DNA of 64,000 nt, taken from CAVRZJ01 sp964594125 (lineage in GTDB: Bacteria; Acidobacteriota; Thermoanaerobaculia; Thermoanaerobaculales; Thermoanaerobaculaceae). Of the stretch, positions 14,261 through 22,971 are shown one piece after another (position 1 is the first letter of the stretch; each line of letters starts with the position of its first letter). Under the pieces are notes generated by a model. It searched no databases. It saw only the letters and a program-made list of their open reading frames with translations, and was not told the DNA's origin. The stretch spans positions 1 to 64,000 of the forward strand of contig CAZQLL010000010.1 in NCBI GenBank assembly GCA_964594125.1, given 5' to 3'. Both the position numbers and the translations under genes were made by a program.

Positions 14261-16620
14261 GCCCCGCCATCGCGCTCTCCGTGGTGGTCGCCGGCAGCAA
14301 CGGCCGCCCCGCCCTCGGGCGGTGTCTCCGGTCGCTCGCCGCGGACCCCGCGCCGGTGCACGAGGTGCTGGTCGCCGACGCCGCGCTCGGCCGCGACGAC
14401 TCCGCCTGGGCCGGCTCGCTGCACGCGCGGACGCGCATCCTCCGCCTGTCGCCCGGCACGGGCACGACCGCCGCCGTGCGCGCGGCGTTCGCCGAGGCCA
14501 CCGGCAGCCACGTCGCGCTGCTGGCGAGCCACGCCGCGGTCGTGCCGGGGTGGCAGGGGCCGCTGCTGGCGGCGCTCGCCGCCGACGCGGCGGTGGCCGC
14601 CGCCTGCCCGACGCTCCTGTGGCACGGCGGCGACGGCGGCGTCTGCGCGGCGGGCGGGCGGATCACCTGGCTCGGCATCGGCTTCGACGAAGGCGAAGGC
14701 GCCGCGACCGCGCCGACCCCCGGCGACCCTGCAACGCAGGAGGTGTCGTTCGCGCCGGCCGCCGCGATGGTCATCTCGCGCGCCGACTGGGAGGCGAGCC
14801 GCGGGTTCGACCCCGCGTTCGCCGCCGGCAACGCCGACGTCGACCTGGGGTGGCGGCTGTGGCTGCTCGGGCGCCGGGTCGTCGTCTGCCGGGACGCGAC
14901 CGTGTACGTCGACGGCAGCCAGCTCGACGCCGGGCCGCGGCCGCACGGGTGGGCCGACGCGGCGCTGCTGCGGCAGACGCTGCGGATGCTGATCACCCAC
15001 TACCCGCCGCGCTTCTTGCTGCACGCGCTGCACCAGACCGCGCGCTCGCGCGCGGCGTCGCGGGCGCTGGGCCCGCTCGTCGCCGCGGCGGCATGGAACC
15101 TGCTGCGCCTCCCCGGCACGCTGCGCCGGCGCGCCTGGGTGCAGCGACGGCGCCGAGCCGCGCACGAGGCGCTGTTCGCCAACTGCGTGCTGCTCGAGCT
15201 CCACGACCCGCCGGGCCCGCCCGGGCGCCGCGGCCGCCCGGAGGCGCTCGACGCCGCCGCGTGGGTCGACTCCGAGGTGCTGCTCCCGGGCGCCGACTCG
15301 GCGCTCGGGCGGCTCGGCGAGGGGTGGCTCCCGGTCGCGCGCCTCGACGGCGAGTCGGTGCGGTGGACGCGCGGCGCGGCGCACGCCGCGCTGAAGGTCG
15401 AGCCGGGCGCCGCCGGCCGCGTCAGCGCGACCGTGCGCCTGCCCGCCGGTTGCGATGCGGCAGTCGTGACGCTCGCGTGCAACAGCGCGGAGACGACGGG
15501 CCATGTCGAGCACGGCGGCTGGCGGCGGCTGGAAACGGCGGCGAGCGCCGACGGCGGCGGGCTGCTGCACGTGACCGTGCGCGCGGAGCCTGCGCCCGGC
15601 GGTCCGCCGCCGCGCTCCCCGCGGCGTGCGGGGTGCGCCGTCCGCGAGCTCCGCTTCCTCCCCGACCGCCCGCCGGCGCGCGCCCTGCCGGAATCGTTCT
15701 CGGTGATCATCCCAACGCACAACCGCTGGCCGATCCTCGCCGAGGCGCTCGCGGCGCTGGCGCGCCAGACGCTGCGCGAGTTCGAGGTGGTGGTGGTGGA
15801 CGACGGATCGACCGACGGCACCTGGGAGGCGCTCGCCGCCTGGCGGCACGCGCACCCGGAGATCGCGCTCAAGGCGGTTCGCCAGCCCAACCTCAAGCCC
15901 GGACGCGCCCGCAACCGCGGCCTGCGGGAGGCGGCCGGCGACCTCGTGCTGTTCCTCGGCGACGACATCATCGCGGCGCCCGACCTGCTCGAGCAGCACC
16001 TCGCGAAGCACCGCGGGGTCGGCGGGCCGATCGGCGTGCTCGGCTTCACCGACTGGGACCGCACCCGCATGCGGGTGACGCCGTTCCTGGAGTTCGTCAA
16101 CGTGGACGGGCCGCAGTTCGCCTACGCCCACTTCCGCGACGGCGGCGACATCCCCTTCACCGGGTTCTACACGTCCAACATCTCGCTGCCGCGCCGCGTG
16201 CTCGGCGAGGAGCCGTTCCACGCGGCGTTCACCTTCGTCGACTGGGAGGACCTCGAGCTCGGGTACCGGCTGAGCCTGCGCGGTCTCCGCCTCATCTACC
16301 ACGCCGCGGCGCGCGCGGCGCACTTCCACCCGCTCGGGGTGCGCCAGTTCTACCGCCGCCAGGAGCACATCGGCCGCACGATCGGCGTGATTCTCGGCCT
16401 CCACCCCGAGCTCGCCGACCACCCCGCGATGCCGCCGCTCGCGCCACGCCCGTGGTTCGGCGTGCTGCGCCGCGCGGCGCCAGCGCTCGCGGCGCTGCTC
16501 GAGCGCGTCGACGCGCGCGGCATCCGCCTGCCCCCGGCGGTCTACCGCAACCTGCTGCTGTGCGCGTTCTGGTCCGGTCGGGCCGAGGCGGCCGTGCGAC
16601 CTCCGGCGCCGGGGATGTAG
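14257..16620 (+). CDS. Double GT2 glycosyltransferase with degenerate N-terminal domain
   Basis: The protein has 787 residues. The N-terminal ~230 residues align with the GT2 domain of the 18532-20907 paralogue but have lost key positions: ASH replaces the NSD (DXD-type) triplet, and HEDVDLGWR became NADVDLGWR. The domain is therefore probably catalytically dead. A middle, beta-rich region (~330-475, DSALGRLGEGWL, LACNSAE) is shared with the paralogue. The C-terminal GT2 (from ~481, FSVIIPTHNRWPIL, DDGSTDGTWE, LFLGDDI, DWEDLELGYRLS) looks intact. The GTG start overlaps the GT4 stop. It is the last gene of the first glycan operon and is followed by a hairpin. Confidence 0.82.
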   Translation: MSPAIALSVVVAGSNGRPALGRCLRSLAADPAPVHEVLVADAALGRDDSAWAGSLHARTRILRLSPGTGTTAAVRAAFAEATGSHVALLASHAAVVPGWQGPLLAALAADAAVAAACPTLLWHGGDGGVCAAGGRITWLGIGFDEGEGAATAPTPGDPATQEVSFAPAAAMVISRADWEASRGFDPAFAAGNADVDLGWRLWLLGRRVVVCRDATVYVDGSQLDAGPRPHGWADAALLRQTLRMLITHYPPRFLLHALHQTARSRAASRALGPLVAAAAWNLLRLPGTLRRRAWVQRRRRAAHEALFANCVLLELHDPPGPPGRRGRPEALDAAAWVDSEVLLPGADSALGRLGEGWLPVARLDGESVRWTRGAAHAALKVEPGAAGRVSATVRLPAGCDAAVVTLACNSAETTGHVEHGGWRRLETAASADGGGLLHVTVRAEPAPGGPPPRSPRRAGCAVRELRFLPDRPPARALPESFSVIIPTHNRWPILAEALAALARQTLREFEVVVVDDGSTDGTWEALAAWRHAHPEIALKAVRQPNLKPGRARNRGLREAAGDLVLFLGDDIIAAPDLLEQHLAKHRGVGGPIGVLGFTDWDRTRMRVTPFLEFVNVDGPQFAYAHFRDGGDIPFTGFYTSNISLPRRVLGEEPFHAAFTFVDWEDLELGYRLSLRGLRLIYHAAARAAHFHPLGVRQFYRRQEHIGRTIGVILGLHPELADHPAMPPLAPRPWFGVLRRAAPALAALLERVDARGIRLPPAVYRNLLLCAFWSGRAEAAVRPPAPGM

Positions 16621-16718
16621 CCGCCTCCGACGGGCAGGCGACCAGCCGGCCGGCGTTCGCCACGGCGTATGGTGTCGCCTTCCCGCGGTCGAGCGGCGAA
16701 TCGGCGGGCACGAACGGC

Positions 16719-16742
16719 GAGGGCGGGGTCGCCCCCGCCCTC
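16719..16742. terminator. Perfect GC hairpin between convergent genes
   Basis: GAGGGCGGGG (16719-16728) pairs perfectly with CCCCGCCCTC (16733-16742) around a TCGC loop, midway between the stops of the glycosyltransferase (16620) and the dehydrogenase (16766). It is symmetric, so it could terminate both transcripts. The same TCGC loop closes hairpin H2 of the intergenic repeat. Confidence 0.6.
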
Positions 16743-16765
16743 CGCCGGCATCGCGTGCGAGCGTG

Positions 16766-18394
16766 CTACCTCTCGCCCATGAAAGGGTAGGCGAAGTGGG
16801 TCGGCGGCACGAACGTCTCCTTGATCGCGCGCACCGAGGTCCAGCGCATCAGGTTCCACAGCGAGCCCGCCTTGTCGTTGGTGCCCGAGGCGCGGGCGCC
16901 GCCGAACGGCTGCTGCCCCACCACGGCGCCGGTCGGCTTGTCGTTGATGTAGAAGTTGCCGGCGGTGTCGCGCAGCGCGTCGGCGATCTTCAGGACTGCG
17001 GCGCGGTCCTGGGCGAAGACGGCGCCGGTGAGGCCGTACGGCGAGCCGCCGTCGCACAGCGCGAGCGCCTCGTCGAGCGCGGCGTCGTCGTAGACGAACA
17101 GCGTCAGCACCGGTCCGAAGATCTCCTCCCGCATCAGCCTGAAGTGCGGGTTCGTGGTCAGCACGACGGTCGGCTCGATGAAGTAGCCGACGCGGTCGTC
17201 GCAGCCGCCGCCCCAGAGGATCTCCGCCTCGCTCGACGCCTTCGCGTAATCGATGTACTCCTTGATGGAGCCGAAGGCCCCGCGGTCGATCACCGCGCCC
17301 ATGAAGTTGGTGAAATCCTCCACGTCGCCCATCTTCACTTCCGCGAGCTGCGCCAGCATCGCGTCCTTCACCCGCGGCCAGAGTGAGCGAGGGATGTAGG
17401 CGCGCGAGGCGGCCGAGCACTTCTGTCCCTGGTACTCGAAGGCGCCGCGGACCAGCGCGGTGGCCACCGCGTCGACCTGCGCCGAGGCGTGCACGAACAC
17501 GAAGTCCTTGCCACCGGTCTCGCCGACGATGCGCGGGTACCCCTTGTAGGTGGCGATGTTGGCGCCGATCGTCTTCCACATCGCGTGGAACACCGAGGTG
17601 GAGCCGGTGAAGTGGATGCCGGCGAACTCGGGCGAGGCCAGCACCGGGTCGCCCACCTCGCCGCCCGAGCCGACGACGAGGTTGATCACGCCCGGCGGCA
17701 GGCCCGCCGCCATCAGGAGCTTCATGTTGAAGTACGCCGGGTAGACGCCGGTCGAGGCCGGCTTCCACAGCACCGTGTTGCCCATCAACGCCGGCGAGGT
17801 CGGCAGGTTGGCGCCGATCGAGGTGAAGTTGAACGGCGTCACGGCGAACACGAACCCCTCGAGGGCGCGGTACTCGGCGCGGTTCCACATCCCCGGCGAC
17901 GAGATCGGCTGGTTCTCGTAGATGCACTGCGCGAAGTACGGGTTGAAGCGCCAGAAGTCGATCACCTCGCACGCGGAGTCGATCTCGGCCTGGAAGATCG
18001 TCTTCGACTGGCCGAGCATCGTCGCGGCGTTGAGCGTGTCGCGCCACGGTCCGGCGAGCAGGTCCGCTGCCTTGAGCATGATGGCGGCGCGGTCGTACCA
18101 CGGCATCCGCGACCAGGTGCCGTGGGCATCGCGGGCGGCCGCGATCGCGCGCTCGACCTCGGCCTTGCCGGCCTTGTGGTAGCGGGCGAGTACGTGTCCG
18201 TGGTCGTGCGGGATCAGGCAGACGCCCATCCGTCCGGTGCGCACCTCCTCGCCGCCGATGATCAGCGGGATCTCGATCTCCTGCGCCTTCATCTCGGCGA
18301 GTTTCGCTTTGATCGCCTTCTTTTCCGGCGAGCCCGGCCCGTAGGCGCGGACCGGCTCGTTGACCGGCTGCGGTACGCGGAAGACTCCGTTCAT
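16766..18394 (-). CDS. pruA: L-glutamate gamma-semialdehyde (1-pyrroline-5-carboxylate) dehydrogenase
   Basis: The protein has 542 residues, matching the ~540-residue P5C dehydrogenase type. It is an NAD-dependent aldehyde dehydrogenase with FAVTPFNFTSIGANLP, the catalytic Glu in GETGGKDFVF (~291) and the nucleophile Cys in EYQGQKCSAASR (~323). The segments FRVPQPVNEPVRAYGPGSPE at the N terminus and WRFNPYFAQ are typical of P5C dehydrogenases. It oxidises glutamate semialdehyde to glutamate, the second step of proline breakdown. No proline dehydrogenase gene is adjacent. GGGAGGGTGGG lies directly before the ATG and a 17-bp-spaced promoter is upstream. It is inserted in reverse between two glycosyltransferase operons. 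Confidence 0.9.
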   Translation of the reverse strand: MNGVFRVPQPVNEPVRAYGPGSPEKKAIKAKLAEMKAQEIEIPLIIGGEEVRTGRMGVCLIPHDHGHVLARYHKAGKAEVERAIAAARDAHGTWSRMPWYDRAAIMLKAADLLAGPWRDTLNAATMLGQSKTIFQAEIDSACEVIDFWRFNPYFAQCIYENQPISSPGMWNRAEYRALEGFVFAVTPFNFTSIGANLPTSPALMGNTVLWKPASTGVYPAYFNMKLLMAAGLPPGVINLVVGSGGEVGDPVLASPEFAGIHFTGSTSVFHAMWKTIGANIATYKGYPRIVGETGGKDFVFVHASAQVDAVATALVRGAFEYQGQKCSAASRAYIPRSLWPRVKDAMLAQLAEVKMGDVEDFTNFMGAVIDRGAFGSIKEYIDYAKASSEAEILWGGGCDDRVGYFIEPTVVLTTNPHFRLMREEIFGPVLTLFVYDDAALDEALALCDGGSPYGLTGAVFAQDRAAVLKIADALRDTAGNFYINDKPTGAVVGQQPFGGARASGTNDKAGSLWNLMRWTSVRAIKETFVPPTHFAYPFMGER

Positions 18395-18452
18395 CCCACC
18401 CTCCCGATCGCCGCGGACGCTTGTGAAGCGGCGCGCAAGCCGCGGCCGGAGG

Positions 18453-18481
18453 AGGATACGTGCCCGCCGCGCGGCGGTCAA
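18453..18481 (-). promoter_or_regulatory. Promoter of pruA
   Basis: On the reverse strand TTGACC (18481-18476) and TATCCT (18458-18453) are separated by exactly 17 bp. The leader is ~50 nt and ends with the Shine-Dalgarno sequence. The -35 hexamer is identical to that of the glycosyltransferase promoter at 10506. Confidence 0.65.
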
Positions 18482-18518
18482 CCGCCGCCGCCGCGCCGGC
18501 CAAGCTGCCGGTCCGTCG

Positions 18519-18524
18519 TATGAT
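18519..18524 (+). promoter_or_regulatory. -10 box of a leaderless promoter (TATGAT)
   Basis: TATGAT ends 7 nt before the GTG at 18532 and no Shine-Dalgarno sequence is present. The ATG codons inside the box itself are therefore unlikely starts. Confidence 0.5.
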
Positions 18525-18531
18525 GCGCAGC

Positions 18532-20907
18532 GTGAGCGCGCGCCCCGAAAGGAGTCCCGCCGGCGCCGCCGGGGACGGCGGGACCCCCGCCGTCTCGGTG
18601 GTCGTGGTCTCCTACCAGGGGCGGGCGCACCTCGAGCGCTGCCTGCCGGCGCTGGCGCTGACCTCCGGCGTCGCCTTCGAGACGATCCTGGTCGACAACG
18701 CATCGCGCGACGGGAGCGCCGCCTGGGCTCGCGAGGCCTTCCCCGACGTTCGCGTCATCGCGCTGCCGCGCAACATCGGGTTCGGCGCCGCCAACCGGCG
18801 CGGCGCCGAGGCGGCGCGGGCGCCGCTGCTGGCGCTGCTCAACAGCGACACCGTCGTCGACCCCGGCTGGCTCGCCGAGCTGGTCCGCACCCTCACGGGC
18901 GACCCGTCGATCGGCGCCGCCTGCTCGACGCTGCTGCTGCTCGACCGCCCCGACCTCGTCAACGCGCGCGGCGGCGGGATGACGCGCCTCGGCTACGGCT
19001 TCGACCGCGACTACCTGCACCCGGCCGCGCCGTCGCCGCTCGGCCCCGAGCCGGAGGTGCGCGAGGTGCTTTTTCCCACCGCCGCGGCGATGCTGATGCG
19101 GCGCGAGGAGTTCCTCGCGATGGGCGGGTTCGACCCGGCGTTCTTCATGTACCACGAGGACGTCGACCTCGGCTGGCGCCTGTGGATCGCCGGGCGCCGC
19201 GTGGTGGTCTGCCGCGACTCGCTGGTGCGCCACGCCCACGGCGGCACCGCCCGCGCGGCCCGCGGCGACCGCTTCAAGGACCGCGCCGGCGCTCGCCACG
19301 TGCTGCGCTCGGTCCTCAAGAACCGCGGCGCCCGCGAGCTCGCACCGGCGCTGCGCGGCCTCGTGCGGCTGTGGGCGCGCCACGCCGCGGCCGCTCACGC
19401 GGCGGGCGCGGTCGCGTGGAACCTCCTGCATCTTCCGGGAACGCTGCGCGAGCGCCGGCGGGTGCAGCGCGCGCGGGTGCTCTCCGATCGCGAGCTCGCG
19501 GCGCGCGGGCTCCTCGAACCGGGCGACGAGGTGCCGGCGAGCCCGGAGCGCCCGCGCCCCGGCGCCGGCGGCGACGCGCTGGCACTCATCCGGTCCGGCG
19601 AGATGCGGCCCGGCTGCCACGCCGCGCTCGGGCGCCTCGGCCCCGGCTGGCTGGCGCGCGAGCGCGCCGGCGGGGGCTGGCTGCGGCGCACCTGCGGACA
19701 CGCGCGCTGCACGCTGCAGGTCGCGCCGGCCGCGCGCGGCACCCTGTCGGTGACGGCGGCGCTCCCCGGCACGGCGCCGGCCGAGGTCGCGGTGACCTGC
19801 AACGCCGCCGCGGTGCGCGCGTCGCTTTCCCCGGGGACGTGGCAGGAGCTCGTGCTGCCGGCGGCCGCGGACGCGGCCGGCCGCCTCGCGGTTGCCATCG
19901 CGTCGCCGCCGGGCTGCGCCGTGCGCGCGGTGCGGTTCTCCCCCGACGAGCCGCCGGCGCCGCCGGCGTATGCGTCGGTGTCGGTGATCGTCCCGACGTT
20001 CAACCGCTGGCCGCTGCTGCGGGAGTCGCTCGCCGCTCTCGCCGACCAGCGCTGCCGCGACTTCGAGGTGATCGTCGTCGACGACGGATCGACAGACGGC
20101 ACCTGGGAGCGGCTGGGCGAGTGGGCGCGGGAGAACGCGGAGCGGCTCCGCCTCGTACCGCTCCGGCAGGCTAACCTCAAGCCGGGGCGGGCCCGCAACC
20201 TCGGCCTGCGGCACGCGGCCGGCGACCTCGTGCTGTTCATCGGCGACGACATCGTCGCAGGGCCCGACCTGGTCGGCGAGCACTTGGCCGCGCACAACGC
20301 CGCCGGCGCGGAGATCGCCGTGGTCGGCTTCACCGACTGGCACCGCGAGCGGGTGAAGGTGACGCCGCTGCTCGAGCTCGTCAACCGCGAGGGGCAGCAG
20401 TTCTCCTACGGGCGCTTCACCCCCGGCGAAGATCTGTACTTCACGTGCCTGTACACCTCGAACGTGTCGCTGCCTCGCCGGATCCTCGGGGACGACCCGT
20501 TCCACCCGGCGTTCACCTTCGTCGACTGGGAGGACGTCGAGCTCGGCTACCGCCTCTCAATGCGCGGGCTCCGCATCGTCTACCACCCTGCGGCGGCGGC
20601 GCGGCACGCCCACCCGATGACGATGGCGTCCTTCTGCCGCCGCCAGGAGCACGTCGGGCGCACCCTCGATGTCCTCCTCGCCCTCCACCCCGAGCTGGCC
20701 GCCGACGACGCCATGCCGCCGGCCGCTCCGGCGTGGTGGTTCCCCCTCGCCGACCTGCCGGTGCGCGCGCTCGTGCCGGCGCTTTCGCTGCTGGACCGGC
20801 TCGGTGTCGCGCTGCCCCGCCGCATTCTCGACCTCGTGCTCCTCACGTCGTACTTCCGCGGCCGCGCGCAGGGGTTCTCCGCCGCCGGCCGCAGGGCGGG
20901 CGGGTGA
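18532..20907 (+). CDS. Double GT2 glycosyltransferase, both domains intact
   Basis: The protein has 791 residues and is the paralogue of the 14257-16620 protein. The N-terminal GT2 (from ~20: VSVVVVSYQGRAHLERCLPA, VDNASRDGS, LLNSDTVV, YHEDVDLGWR) looks like rhamnosyl- or glucosyltransferases acting on O-antigen-like glycans. A middle beta-rich module of ~120 residues follows (HAALGRLGPGWL, VTCNAAAV). The C-terminal GT2 begins at ~482 (VSVIVPTFNRWPLL, DDGSTDGTWERL, LFIGDDIVA, DWEDVELGYRLS). The GTG at 18532 is chosen from the -10 spacing; upstream in-frame ATGs lie inside the -10 box. It is translationally coupled to the next glycosyltransferase by a GTGA overlap. Confidence 0.85.
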   Translation: MSARPERSPAGAAGDGGTPAVSVVVVSYQGRAHLERCLPALALTSGVAFETILVDNASRDGSAAWAREAFPDVRVIALPRNIGFGAANRRGAEAARAPLLALLNSDTVVDPGWLAELVRTLTGDPSIGAACSTLLLLDRPDLVNARGGGMTRLGYGFDRDYLHPAAPSPLGPEPEVREVLFPTAAAMLMRREEFLAMGGFDPAFFMYHEDVDLGWRLWIAGRRVVVCRDSLVRHAHGGTARAARGDRFKDRAGARHVLRSVLKNRGARELAPALRGLVRLWARHAAAAHAAGAVAWNLLHLPGTLRERRRVQRARVLSDRELAARGLLEPGDEVPASPERPRPGAGGDALALIRSGEMRPGCHAALGRLGPGWLARERAGGGWLRRTCGHARCTLQVAPAARGTLSVTAALPGTAPAEVAVTCNAAAVRASLSPGTWQELVLPAAADAAGRLAVAIASPPGCAVRAVRFSPDEPPAPPAYASVSVIVPTFNRWPLLRESLAALADQRCRDFEVIVVDDGSTDGTWERLGEWARENAERLRLVPLRQANLKPGRARNLGLRHAAGDLVLFIGDDIVAGPDLVGEHLAAHNAAGAEIAVVGFTDWHRERVKVTPLLELVNREGQQFSYGRFTPGEDLYFTCLYTSNVSLPRRILGDDPFHPAFTFVDWEDVELGYRLSMRGLRIVYHPAAAARHAHPMTMASFCRRQEHVGRTLDVLLALHPELAADDAMPPAAPAWWFPLADLPVRALVPALSLLDRLGVALPRRILDLVLLTSYFRGRAQGFSAAGRRAGG

Positions 20908-22397
20908 TCGGCGAGGCGCTGACCGCGGCGCGCAGAGGCGCGGGCCATCGCGGCAGCGTCCGCCGCCTTGCCGCCAAGCTCGTCCGCGCCTGGCGGCGGC
21001 GAGGCGGCGCTCCGGCGTACCGGGAGCGGCTCGCGGCCGGTGGCCTGCTCGCCGTCCCGGACGCACCGCCGGCGGATGTCCTGTTCACGGTCGCCGTCCC
21101 GGTGTATCGGGTCGCCGAGGAGCACCTGCGCGCCGCCATTGCCTCCGTGATGGCGCAGACCCACCCGGGCTGGCACCTCGTCCTCGTCGACGACGCCTCG
21201 CCCGACCCCCACGTGGGCCGGGTGCTGGCCACGGCGGCGCGCGACGACGCGCGGGTGACCGTCGTGCGGCGCACCGCCAACGGCGGCATCGCGGCCGCGA
21301 GCGACGCCGCGCTGCCGGCGGCGCGCGGCGAGTTCGTCGCGTTCCTCGACCACGATGACGTCCTCCATCCGCGCGCCCTCGAGGTGGCCGCGCGGACGCT
21401 CGCGCGCCGCCCGGACGCCGACTGGCTGTTCTCGGACGAGGACAAGCTCGACGGACGCGGCCGGCACGCCGAGCCGTGCCTCAAGCCGGGGTGGTCGCGC
21501 CACCTCCTGCTCGCCTTCAACTATGTCGCCCACCTGCGCATCGTGCGCCGCGCGCTGCTCGCGCGGCTCGGAGGCCACCGCGCCGGCCTCGAGGGGGCGC
21601 AGGACTACGACCTGGCGCTGCGGGCGCTCGCCGCGGGCGCCCGCTTCGTGCACGTCCCCGGCGTGCTCTACCACTGGCGCGCCGTGGCGGGCTCGATGGC
21701 GCGCCTGGCGCAGGACAAGCCGCTGGCGCACGCGCGCGCCGTGGCGGCGCTCGCCGAGCACGCTCGCGGCTGGTCCCGCGGCGGCGCCGTCGCGGCCGCC
21801 GTGATGCTCGCTCCCGCGAGCATGTTCCGCCTGCGGCGCGCCGCCGACGCCGCCCTGCGCGTCGGGGCGATCGCGGGCGGCGCGCTCGCCGGCGCCGTGG
21901 AGGCGGCGCGGCGGGCCGACGCCGACGTCGTCGCCGCTCCGCCGCAGGGAGGATGGCCCCCCGGCGCCTTGGAGGAGCTGCTCGCGCTGCTCCAGGTCCC
22001 GGATACGGCCGTCGCGGCGGCCCGCCGCGTCGCGCGCGGCAGGGTGGCGTTCAGCGGCTGGGCGGTCGAGACCCCTGCGGGCGCGTTCGACCCCTGGTCG
22101 GGCCTTGCGGCCGACGACCCCGGCTACCTCAACCTGGCGCGGGTCCCCGGTCCGCGGGCGCTGCCCGGCCAGTGCGGATGGGCCGCATGGCGCGACCAGC
22201 TCGTGGCGGCCTGGGATGCCGCGCCCGATGCTCCCGACCCGTGGCGGCTGGCGGTCGGAGCGGCGCGCCTCGGCCTCGAGACGGTCGTGTCTCCGGATGC
22301 CTCGGTGCGGCATGCACCCGAGCCGCCGCCTCCGCCGCCCCCGGACGGGCTCCCGCTCTACCGCACCCGCTGGGCGGCGGAGCTCGGGCTCCTCTAG
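20904..22397 (+). CDS. Family-2 glycosyltransferase
   Basis: The protein has 497 residues. A GT2 domain occupies residues ~60-290: FTVAVPVYRVAEEHLRAAIA, LVDDASPDPHVG, then FLDHDDVLHP as the DXD-type motif, with SDEDKLD and GAQDYDLALRAL for acceptor handling. This pattern is common in O-antigen and exopolysaccharide glycosyltransferases. The ~200-residue C-terminal part is Ala-rich, ends in a run of prolines and has no assignable domain. No membrane helices are seen. The GTG start overlaps the preceding stop, so it completes the second glycan operon. A copy of the intergenic repeat begins 33 bp past its stop. Confidence 0.87.
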   Translation: MIGEALTAARRGAGHRGSVRRLAAKLVRAWRRRGGAPAYRERLAAGGLLAVPDAPPADVLFTVAVPVYRVAEEHLRAAIASVMAQTHPGWHLVLVDDASPDPHVGRVLATAARDDARVTVVRRTANGGIAAASDAALPAARGEFVAFLDHDDVLHPRALEVAARTLARRPDADWLFSDEDKLDGRGRHAEPCLKPGWSRHLLLAFNYVAHLRIVRRALLARLGGHRAGLEGAQDYDLALRALAAGARFVHVPGVLYHWRAVAGSMARLAQDKPLAHARAVAALAEHARGWSRGGAVAAAVMLAPASMFRLRRAADAALRVGAIAGGALAGAVEAARRADADVVAAPPQGGWPPGALEELLALLQVPDTAVAAARRVARGRVAFSGWAVETPAGAFDPWSGLAADDPGYLNLARVPGPRALPGQCGWAAWRDQLVAAWDAAPDAPDPWRLAVGAARLGLETVVSPDASVRHAPEPPPPPPPDGLPLYRTRWAAELGLL

Positions 22398-22430
22398 GCG
22401 ACGCTCTCCCTCCCCCGCCTGCCTCTCTCG

Positions 22431-22626
22431 GCGCGGGCTGGCGCCCGCAACCGACCCACGCGCCAGCCCGCGCTGCCGATCCGTTGGAGGGGAGGTCTCG
22501 CGACCTCTCCTGAACCGCCGGAGGGAAGCCGGCGCCTAGGCCCACCGCGGATGCGGTCATTCCCGGCCGCCGGGGCGCTGCCGCTCTCGCGGAACTGCGC
22601 GCGCGCCACGACCTCCCCATGGAGTA
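22431..22626 (+). repeat. Structured intergenic repeat, complete copy C
   Basis: The hairpins are in the same order as copy B. H1 has arms 22431-22444 and 22460-22473 (perfect 14 bp, 15-nt loop). H2 spans 22488-22511 (GAGGTC/GACCTC, TCGC loop, extended by a G-T wobble and AGG/CCT). H3 has arms 22516-22521 and 22529-22534 (6 bp, 7-nt loop). H4 has arms 22544-22548 and 22553-22557 (5 bp, 4-nt loop). The block CGGGGCGCTGCCGCTC and the CATGGAG box follow. H1-H2 spacing is 14 nt in both copies. It lies between the last glycosyltransferase and the DUF3467 gene. Confidence 0.75.
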
Positions 22627-22660
22627 GATCAGCGCGGGCTCACCCCTCTCCCCGAAAGCC

Positions 22661-22666
22661 TACAAT
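22661..22666 (+). promoter_or_regulatory. -10 box of the DUF3467 gene (TACAAT)
   Basis: TACAAT lies 15 nt before the ATG. A GGAGG Shine-Dalgarno sequence fits between them, so this gene has a very short leader rather than none. Confidence 0.5.
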
Positions 22667-22681
22667 GCCGGCGGAGGTTTC

Positions 22682-22966
22682 ATGAGCGAAGGCAAGATCA
22701 AGATCGTCGTCGGCGACCAGTTGGCGCTCGGCACCTACGCCAACTTCGCGTCGATCGTCCACAACTTCGCGGAGTTCATCATCGACTTCGGCCGCATCGT
22801 GCCGGGCCGCGAGGACGTCCAGGTGGTCTCACGCGTGGTGATGACGCCGGTGCACGCCAAGCAGCTCCTGCGCGCGCTCGGCGAGAACATCGCGATCTAC
22901 GAGCGCACCTTCGGCGAGATCCCGCACGGGCCGGCGCCGGCGGCGCCGGGCGCCCCCACGATGTAG
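22682..22966 (+). CDS. DUF3467 protein
   Basis: This 94-residue protein matches the small DUF3467 family, recognised by YANFASIVHNFAEFIIDFGR followed by VVMTPVHAKQLLRALGENI. Members are short cytosolic alpha/beta proteins of unknown biochemical function, found in many bacteria and some archaea, often encoded alone. It has a Shine-Dalgarno sequence and its own -10 box, and is convergent with mnmA with a 5-bp gap. The Pro/Ala/Gly tail after residue ~82 is probably disordered. Confidence 0.88.
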   Translation: MSEGKIKIVVGDQLALGTYANFASIVHNFAEFIIDFGRIVPGREDVQVVSRVVMTPVHAKQLLRALGENIAIYERTFGEIPHGPAPAAPGAPTM

Positions 22967-22971
22967 GCCGG

